A DNA stretch of 64,000 bases from Bradyrhizobium sp. SZCCT0153 (GTDB lineage: Bacteria; Pseudomonadota; Alphaproteobacteria; Rhizobiales; Xanthobacteraceae). Where the stretch lies: the NCBI RefSeq assembly GCF_018129995.1, contig NZ_JAFCKS010000007.1:62001-126000 (forward strand), read 5' to 3'. A model generated the notes under the pieces. The model was not told where the DNA came from. It worked only from the letters and a program-made list of their open reading frames with translations, and did not search any database. Below, in pieces: positions 58,581 through 64,000 of the stretch. Positions within the stretch are counted from its first letter, which is position 1, and each line of letters opens with the position of its first letter. A program made the translations under genes and the position numbers.

Positions 58581-59879
58581 ATGACCTCAGCCAAAACCGC
58601 CTCCGCGCCCGATTCGTTTTTCACCGCCTCGCTCGACCAGGCCGACCCGGAAATCGCCGCCGCCATCAAGGGCGAGCTCGGCCGGCAGCGCCATGAGGTC
58701 GAGCTGATCGCATCCGAGAACATCGTCAGCCGTGCCGTGCTGGAAGCGCAGGGTTCGGTGATGACCAACAAGTATGCAGAGGGTTATCCGGGCGCGCGCT
58801 ATTACGGCGGTTGTGAGTGGGTCGACGTCGCCGAGAACCTCGCGATCGATCGCGCCAAGAAGCTGTTCGGCGCCAAATTCGCCAACGTGCAGCCGAACTC
58901 GGGCAGCCAGATGAACCAGGCGGTGTTCCTGGCGCTGCTCCAGCCCGGCGACACCTTCATGGGCCTCGACCTTGCGGCCGGCGGCCATCTCACCCACGGC
59001 TCGCCCGTCAACATGAGCGGCAAGTGGTTCAAGGCCGCGCACTACACTGTGCGCCGCGAGGACCAGATCATCGACATGGATGCGGTCGCCAAGCAGGCCG
59101 AAGAGGTCAAGCCGAAGCTGATCGTCGCCGGCGGCTCGGCCTATTCGCGCGCCTGGGACTTCAAGCGCTTCCGCGAGATCGCGGATAGCGTCGGCGCGTA
59201 TCTCCTCGTCGACATGGCGCACTTCGCGGGTCTCGTCGCCGGTGGTGTGCATGCCTCGCCGGTGCCGCATGCCCACATCACCACCACCACGACGCACAAA
59301 TCGCTGCGCGGCCCGCGCGGCGGCCTGATGCTGTGGAATGACGAGGCGCTGACCAAGAAATTCAACTCGGCGATCTTCCCGGGCCTGCAGGGCGGCCCCC
59401 TGATGCATGTGATCGCGGCGAAGGCGGTCGCCTTCGGCGAGGCGCTGCGTCCGGACTTCAAGATCTACGCGAAGAACGTGGTCGAGAACGCCAAGGCGCT
59501 GGCTGAAGCGATGAAGAGCCACGGGTTCGATATTGTCTCGGGCGGCACCGATAACCATTTGATGCTGGTCGATCTCCGGCCGAAGGGCCTGAAGGGCAAT
59601 GCGTCGGAGAAGGCGCTGGTCCGCGCCGCCATCACCTGCAACAAGAACGGCATTCCGTTCGACCCCGAGTCGCCGTTCGTCACCTCGGGGATTCGGCTGG
59701 GCACGCCGGCCGCCACCACCCGCGGCTTCGGCGTCGCTGAATTCCAGCAGGTCGGCGGCATGATCGCCGAGGTCCTCAACGCGATCGCACAATCCTCCGA
59801 CGGCAAGGCGCCGCTGGTCGAAGCCGCGATCAAGGAACGGGTCAAGGCGCTGACTGACCGCTTCCCGATCTACCAGTAA
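58581..59879 (+). CDS. glyA: Serine hydroxymethyltransferase
   Basis: A 432-residue PLP enzyme that converts serine and tetrahydrofolate to glycine and methylene-THF. RQRHEVELIASENIVSRAVL and NKYAEGYPGARYYGGCEWVD are the N-terminal part. TTTTHKSLRGPRGGLMLWND contains the PLP Lys, and TSGIRLGTPAATTRGFGVAE the C-terminal signature. It leads the glyA-nrdR-ribD-ribE-ribH-nusB-thiL series, the standard alphaproteobacterial order. The 269-bp gap before it holds no gene and no obvious riboswitch. Confidence 0.97.
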   Translation: MTSAKTASAPDSFFTASLDQADPEIAAAIKGELGRQRHEVELIASENIVSRAVLEAQGSVMTNKYAEGYPGARYYGGCEWVDVAENLAIDRAKKLFGAKFANVQPNSGSQMNQAVFLALLQPGDTFMGLDLAAGGHLTHGSPVNMSGKWFKAAHYTVRREDQIIDMDAVAKQAEEVKPKLIVAGGSAYSRAWDFKRFREIADSVGAYLLVDMAHFAGLVAGGVHASPVPHAHITTTTTHKSLRGPRGGLMLWNDEALTKKFNSAIFPGLQGGPLMHVIAAKAVAFGEALRPDFKIYAKNVVENAKALAEAMKSHGFDIVSGGTDNHLMLVDLRPKGLKGNASEKALVRAAITCNKNGIPFDPESPFVTSGIRLGTPAATTRGFGVAEFQQVGGMIAEVLNAIAQSSDGKAPLVEAAIKERVKALTDRFPIYQ

Positions 59880-59901
59880 GTAAACCGCTCAAGGTAAACG
59901 G

Positions 59902-60384
59902 ATGCGCTGCCCGAACTGCAACAGTCTCGATACGCAGGTAAAGGACTCGCGTCCGACCGAGGACTCCTCCGTCATCCGCAGGCGGCGCGTGTGCGTCGCC
60001 TGCAATTTCCGCTTCACCACTTTCGAGCGCGTGCAATTGCGCGAGCTCACCGTGATCAAGCGCAACGGCCGCCGCGTGCCGTTCGACCGCGACAAGCTGA
60101 TGCGCTCGGTGTCGATCTCCTTGCGCAAGCGGCAGGTCGAGCCGGAGCGGGTGGAGAAGATGGTCTCCACCATCGTGCGCGAGCTCGAGACCGGCGGCGA
60201 GGCCGAGATTTCCTCGGAGGTGATCGGCGAGACCGTGATGGAGCATCTGCGCACGCTCGACGACGTCGCCTATGTGCGCTTCGCCTCGGTCTACCGCAAT
60301 TTCCGCGAGGCCAAGGACTTTGCCGACGTGCTCGGCGAGCTCTCCGGTGAGGAGGAAGCGCGGCTCGCCGCGATCCGCAAATGA
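59902..60384 (+). CDS. nrdR: Transcriptional repressor NrdR
   Basis: A 160-residue regulator of ribonucleotide reductase genes. The zinc ribbon uses Cys3, Cys6, Cys31 and Cys34 (MRCPNCNSLD; VCVACNFRFTT). An ATP-cone follows (VIKRNGRRVPFDRDKLMRSV and VAYVRFASVYRNFREAKDFA) that senses ATP/dATP. It follows glyA by 22 bp and overlaps ribD by 4 bp (ATGA). The nrd genes it controls are not in the window. Confidence 0.96.
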   Translation: MRCPNCNSLDTQVKDSRPTEDSSVIRRRRVCVACNFRFTTFERVQLRELTVIKRNGRRVPFDRDKLMRSVSISLRKRQVEPERVEKMVSTIVRELETGGEAEISSEVIGETVMEHLRTLDDVAYVRFASVYRNFREAKDFADVLGELSGEEEARLAAIRK

Positions 60385-61529
60385 TCTTCCGCATCCTGGA
60401 GGATCAATTCGGCCAGAAGATCCGCGAGTCCAAGGACGCCGATCGCCGCTTCATGCAGCTTGCGCTTGCGCTCGGCCGCCGCGGGCAGGGGCGCACCTGG
60501 CCCAATCCGGCCGTGGGCGCGGTCATCGTGAAAGATGGAGTGATCGTCGGTCGCGGCTGGACACAGCCCGGCGGAAGGCCGCATGGCGAGCCCGAGGCGC
60601 TGCGGCGCGCCGGCGAGGCGGCGCGCGGCGCCACGCTCTATGTCACGCTGGAGCCATGCTCGCATTTCGGCAAGTCGCCGCCCTGCGCCGATGCGGTGAT
60701 CGCCGCCGGCATCAAGCGCGTGGTGGCAGCGATCGAGGATCCCAATCCGGAAGTCGCGGGCCAGGGCCATGCGCGCCTGCGCGCAGCAGGCATCACGGTG
60801 GATGTCGGCCTGTGCGCGGCGGAGGCCGCGTTTGATCATGCCGGTCACTTCCGCCGCATCCGCGATCGGCGCCCGCATGTAATCCTGAAGCTCGCGGTCT
60901 CGCCCGACGGCAAGATCGGTGCGGCCGGCGGCAAGCCGGTCGCGATCACCGGCGAGGCCGTGCGCAATCGCGTGCATCTGCTCCGCGCGCAGAGCGACGC
61001 CATCCTGGTCGGCATCGGCACCGTGCTGGCGGACGATCCCCAGCTCAACTGCCGCCTGCCGGGCATGGCCGCCCGCTCGCCGGTGCGCATGGTGCTCGAC
61101 CAGAGCCTGCGCATCCCGGCTTCGAGCCAGCTCGTCCGCTCCGCGCGCGAGACGCCGCTCTGGGTGGTCGGCTCGGAGCTTGCGGAAGCTGCGGCCGCAA
61201 CACGGCTTGGCGCTGCCGGTACGCAAGTGATCCGCGTCCCGCCGGGCGGCACATCCGGGCTGGATTTGCCGGCCGTGCTGCGTGCGCTGGCCGAGAAGGG
61301 CATCTCGCGGCTGATGGTCGAGGGCGGCAGCCGCGTCGCTGCGTCGTTCGTGGCCGCGGACCTCGTGGACGAAATCTGGCTGTTCCGCGGCGCGGAAGAG
61401 GTCGGCAGCAGCGGCGTCGATGCGCTCGATGCATTGCCACTGTCGAAAATCACGCAGTCGCCGGCCTATAAGGTTCATGCTAGCGAGACATTCGACAAGG
61501 ATACTCTCACCATCTACGAGCGCGCGTAA
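60381..61529 (+). CDS. ribD: Bifunctional riboflavin deaminase/reductase RibD
   Basis: A 382-residue enzyme for the second and third steps of riboflavin synthesis. The N-terminal CDA-like deaminase has the zinc site: PHGEPEALRRA (HGE rather than the common HAE) with TLEPCSHFGKSPPCADAV giving both Cys. From about residue 165 is the NADPH reductase (RPHVILKLAVSPDGKIG, GTVLADDPQLNCR, LMVEGGSRVAASF). The start is fixed by the nrdR overlap; about 20 residues precede the usual FMQLAL start, so a later start is possible. It overlaps ribE by 1 bp. Confidence 0.95.
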   Translation: MIFRILEDQFGQKIRESKDADRRFMQLALALGRRGQGRTWPNPAVGAVIVKDGVIVGRGWTQPGGRPHGEPEALRRAGEAARGATLYVTLEPCSHFGKSPPCADAVIAAGIKRVVAAIEDPNPEVAGQGHARLRAAGITVDVGLCAAEAAFDHAGHFRRIRDRRPHVILKLAVSPDGKIGAAGGKPVAITGEAVRNRVHLLRAQSDAILVGIGTVLADDPQLNCRLPGMAARSPVRMVLDQSLRIPASSQLVRSARETPLWVVGSELAEAAAATRLGAAGTQVIRVPPGGTSGLDLPAVLRALAEKGISRLMVEGGSRVAASFVAADLVDEIWLFRGAEEVGSSGVDALDALPLSKITQSPAYKVHASETFDKDTLTIYERA

Positions 61530-62137
61530 TGTTTACCGGCATTGTCACCGATATCGGCGAGGTCGTCGGCTTCACGCCGACGGCGCAGGGCCAGTTGCAC
61601 CGGCTGCGCATCGCCTGCCGCTACGATCAGACCACCATTGCCGATGGCGCCTCGATCGCCTGCAATGGTGTCTGCCTTACCGTCGTCGCCTCGGGCGTCG
61701 AAGACAGCAGAACCTGGTTCGATGTCGATGCCGCGGCCGAGACGCTGGCGCTGACGACCGCAAAACACTGGAGGCTCGGCACGAAGCTCAACCTCGAGCG
61801 CGCGCTGAAGATCGGCGACGAGCTTGGCGGGCATATCGTCGCCGGCCATGCCGATGGCATCGCGACCCTCGTCAGCCGCGAGGACCTGCCCGACATGGCG
61901 CGGTTCGAGCTTTCGACCACGCGGGAGCTGGCGCGGTTCATCGCCACCAAGGGCTCGATCACCCTCGACGGCGTCTCGCTGACGGTTAATACGGTGGCGG
62001 ACGTGACCTTTTCGGTCCTGATCATCCCGCACACGCTGACGGTGACGACGATCGGCGGCTGGAAGGCGGGGACCGAGGTCAATATCGAGGTCGATCTGAT
62101 GGCCCGCTACGCTGCGCGGCTGACGGAAATGAAGTGA
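61529..62137 (+). CDS. ribE: Riboflavin synthase, alpha subunit
   Basis: A 202-residue enzyme that makes riboflavin from two lumazines. It has the two-fold repeat of lumazine-binding barrels: MFTGIVTDIGEVVGF, then DGASIACNGVCLTVV, GGHIVAGHADGIATLV and ITLDGVSLTVNTV. It starts on the last base of the ribD stop (TAATG). It is separated from ribH by a dispersed repeat; the naming ribE/ribC differs between genomes. Confidence 0.95.
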   Translation: MFTGIVTDIGEVVGFTPTAQGQLHRLRIACRYDQTTIADGASIACNGVCLTVVASGVEDSRTWFDVDAAAETLALTTAKHWRLGTKLNLERALKIGDELGGHIVAGHADGIATLVSREDLPDMARFELSTTRELARFIATKGSITLDGVSLTVNTVADVTFSVLIIPHTLTVTTIGGWKAGTEVNIEVDLMARYAARLTEMK

Positions 62138-62151
62138 CGGTGATCAAACTT

Positions 62152-62234
62152 CGTCATGCGCGGGCTTGACCCGCGCATCCATCCTCTTAAGAGGTCTTGA
62201 CCCGATGGATTGCCGGGTCGAGCCTGGCAATGAC
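62152..62234. repeat. Dispersed triple-palindrome repeat inside the rib operon
   Basis: CGTCATGCGCGGG...CCCGCGCATCCATC (arms ATGCGCGGG/CCCGCGCAT at 62157-62165 and 62170-62178), CTCTTAAGAG and GGATTGCCGGGTCGAGCCTG follow one another. This is a diverged second copy of the element at 30754-30826, in the opposite order. It sits between ribE and ribH and may be processed out or weaken read-through. Confidence 0.8.
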
Positions 62235-62248
62235 ACAATAGGTTTACG

Positions 62249-62740
62249 ATGGCAGACGCGCGGCGCGCACCTCTGAAGGACCAGACCGACATTTCCGGCG
62301 CGCGCGCGCTGATTGTCGAGGCACGGTTCTATGACGATCTCCAGGACGCGCTGCTGGACGGCGCGGTGGCTGAGCTGAAGGCGGCGGGCCTGACGCATGA
62401 CGTCATCACGGTTCCCGGCGCGCTGGAAATCCCGGCGGCAATCGCCATTGCGGTCGATGCGGCTGCCGCCAGCGGCAAGCCCTATGATGCTGCGATCGCG
62501 CTCGGCTGCGTGATCCGCGGCGACACCATCCATTTCGAGATCGTCTCGCAGGAATCCTCGCGCGCGCTGATGGACCTTGCGGTGGCGCGAAAGCTGCCGC
62601 TCGGCAACGGCATCCTCACGGTCAACAATGAGGCTCAGGCCTGGGCGCGGGCGCGCGCCAGCGAGCTCAACAAGGGCGGCGATGCCGCGCGCGCCGCGAT
62701 TGCGATGCTGCGCATCAAACGCCGCCTGGCGCGGGCCTGA
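62249..62740 (+). CDS. ribH: 6,7-dimethyl-8-ribityllumazine synthase
   Basis: A 163-residue enzyme that joins 3,4-dihydroxy-2-butanone 4-phosphate with the RibD product. ALIVEARFYDDLQDALLDGA, VPGALEIPAAIAIAVDA and GCVIRGDTIHFEIVSQESSR (catalytic His) are the family segments. It assembles into a large shell in many bacteria. An N-terminal extension of about 20 residues (MADARRAPLKDQTDISGARA) precedes the fold. It is followed after 2 bp by nusB. Confidence 0.94.
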   Translation: MADARRAPLKDQTDISGARALIVEARFYDDLQDALLDGAVAELKAAGLTHDVITVPGALEIPAAIAIAVDAAAASGKPYDAAIALGCVIRGDTIHFEIVSQESSRALMDLAVARKLPLGNGILTVNNEAQAWARARASELNKGGDAARAAIAMLRIKRRLARA

Positions 62741-62742
62741 CG

Positions 62743-63240
62743 ATGGCCGATCACAGCAAAAAGCCGTCGGCTGGCACGGAGAAGAAGGCGAACCGGCGCG
62801 GTGCGGCGCGGCTCGCGGCCGTGCAGGCGCTGTACCAGATGGACATCGCCGGCGCGGGCATCAACGACATTTTTGCGGAGTTCGAGAGCCACTGGCTCGG
62901 TAACGAGGTCGAGGGCGACACGTACCTGCCGGCTGAAGCGGCCTTCTTCCGCGACGTCGTCTCCGGCGTCGTGCGCGACCAGAAGAAGCTCGATCCTCTG
63001 ATCGACGAGGCGCTGTCGAAGGGCTGGCCGTTGAAGCGGATCGAGGCGATCTTGCGCGCGGTGCTGCGGGCCGGCGCCTACGAATTGGAGCACCGCAAGG
63101 ACGTGCCGGGCCGTGTCGTGGTCTCCGAATATGTCGATGTCGCCAATGCCTTCGTCGACCGCGAGGAAACCGGCATGGTCAACGCCGTGCTCGACCAGAT
63201 CGGCCGCCAGTTTCGCGGTGACGAGTTCGGGCGGGGGTAA
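62743..63240 (+). CDS. nusB: Transcription antitermination factor NusB
   Basis: A 165-residue helical protein. It has ANRRGAARLAAVQALYQMDI at the N-terminus and VVVSEYVDVANAFVDREETG near the end, as usual for NusB, with the central RIEAILRAVLRAGAYELEHR. With NusE it binds boxA RNA in rRNA operons. It follows ribH by 2 bp, the usual association in alphaproteobacteria. Confidence 0.95.
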   Translation: MADHSKKPSAGTEKKANRRGAARLAAVQALYQMDIAGAGINDIFAEFESHWLGNEVEGDTYLPAEAAFFRDVVSGVVRDQKKLDPLIDEALSKGWPLKRIEAILRAVLRAGAYELEHRKDVPGRVVVSEYVDVANAFVDREETGMVNAVLDQIGRQFRGDEFGRG

Positions 63241-63268
63241 GGCGACGCCGGAGGTTAGGTTGACATCG

Positions 63269-64000
63269 ATGGCGACCTCGCAAAATCCTTCCGGCGAAGA
63301 CTCCCTCATCGCGCGCTATTTCAAGCCGCTGGCGACCGATCCCGGCGCGCTGGGGCTGGTCGACGACGCCGCCATCCTGCAATCGCTCGGCGGAGACATC
63401 GTCGTCACCACCGATGCCGTGGTCGAGGGCGTGCATTATCTTGCCGATGACCCGCCCAACACCATCGCGCGCAAGGCGTTGCGGGTGAATTTGTCCGATC
63501 TTGCCGCCAAGGGCGCGACGCCCGCCGGCTTCGTGCTGACGCTCGCGCTGCGCAGCAAGGCGGATGGCTGGCTCAGGCCGTTCGCCGACGCGCTGGGCGA
63601 GGACGCCAGGACCTTCGCCTGCCCGCTGCTCGGCGGCGACACCGTGTCGACGCCGGGGCCGCAGATGATCTCGATCACGGCCTTCGGCCGCGTACCTCAA
63701 GGTCGGATGGTCGGCCGCACGGGCGCGAGGCCCGGCGACCGCATCCTGGTGACGGGGACGATCGGCGACGCCGCGCTCGGCCTCGACGTGCTCACCGGCG
63801 GCGCGGCTGCAAGGGCGCTCGCGTCCGATCCTGCTGCAAGCGACGCACTGATCTCGCGCTACCGCGTCCCGCAGCCGCGCAATTTGCTGGCGCAGGCGGT
63901 GCGCGACCATGCGACTGCGGCGATGGACGTCTCCGACGGCCTGGCGGGCGACCTGACGAAACTCTGCGCGGCGTCCGGAGTCTCGGCCACGATCGATGTG
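63269..64000 (+). CDS. thiL: Thiamine-monophosphate kinase (C-terminal part outside window)
   Basis: The gene runs off the right edge; 244 codons are present. It carries SLIARYFKPLATDPGALGLV, DDAAIL and VVTTDAVVEGVHYLADDPP, the N-terminal Mg/ATP sites of ThiL. Next come RVNLSDLAAKGATPAGFVL, CPLLGGDTVSTPGP and MDVSDGLAGDLTKLCAAS, where the ATP-binding Asp residues lie. ThiL makes thiamine diphosphate from TMP. The start could be the ATG at 63269 or an in-frame TTG at 63260, which lies at a better distance from GGAGG (63250-63254). It ends the visible operon after nusB. Confidence 0.93.
   Translation, partial: MATSQNPSGEDSLIARYFKPLATDPGALGLVDDAAILQSLGGDIVVTTDAVVEGVHYLADDPPNTIARKALRVNLSDLAAKGATPAGFVLTLALRSKADGWLRPFADALGEDARTFACPLLGGDTVSTPGPQMISITAFGRVPQGRMVGRTGARPGDRILVTGTIGDAALGLDVLTGGAAARALASDPAASDALISRYRVPQPRNLLAQAVRDHATAAMDVSDGLAGDLTKLCAASGVSATIDV

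Overview
The window looks like ordinary chromosome from a Bradyrhizobium-type alphaproteobacterium (order Hyphomicrobiales). The evidence is the high GC, the protein sequences (Mg-type HemB, LdtR-type MarR regulator, two-domain RSH, three DUF3551 secreted proteins, rhizobial porin), the gene order glyA-nrdR-ribD-ribE-ribH-nusB-thiL, and dispersed intergenic palindromes of the kind scattered through Bradyrhizobium and Rhodopseudomonas genomes. It holds about 58 genes: one tRNA and about 57 protein genes. A pyrB fragment lies at the left edge and a thiL fragment at the right edge.

Layout. 0-11 kb: pyrB start, a VanX-like dipeptidase, a CPBP membrane protease, an AEC transporter with ruvX, a LysR regulator divergent from two nitronate monooxygenases, and gatC-x-gatA-y-gatB, the Asp/Glu-tRNA amidotransferase operon with two small unknown genes overlapping gatA and gatB. 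11-20 kb: a gene-poor accessory stretch with a 30-residue lysine-rich protein, a Sel1-like protein, two large TPR/OGT-like glycosyltransferases on either side of tRNA-Ser(GCU), and a porin. 20-24 kb: two DUF3551 proteins and a soluble lytic transglycosylase. 24-41 kb: housekeeping, with dapA-mscL-smpB, a peroxiredoxin, a uracil-DNA glycosylase and a NYN protein, rpoZ and rsh (stringent response), pdxJ-acpS, lepB-rnc-era-recO, parC and a GMC oxidoreductase.

40.5-44.1 kb looks like an insertion-prone accessory stretch. It has about 0.7 kb of decayed dispersed repeat, an orphan sensor kinase with a substrate-binding-protein sensor and AT-richer codon use, and a third DUF3551 gene. 44-53 kb is rich in metal-transport genes: chrB-chrA (chromate), a DmeF-like Co/Ni exporter, two MFS exporters, an adenylate cyclase, and mntH (Mn2+ import) with a Mur/Fur-type operator. 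53-58 kb carries bpt, an RDD protein, hemB, a membrane protein, ldtR and two small conserved-looking genes. 58.5-64 kb is the glyA/riboflavin/nusB/thiL operon.

No CRISPR array, prophage, transposase or secretion system was seen. The best candidates for something undescribed are the two small proteins woven into gatCAB, the lysine-rich miniprotein, the paired OGT-like enzymes beside tRNA-Ser, and the orphan hybrid sensor kinase. Family assignments come from reading motifs and from memory of the families; no database search was run.
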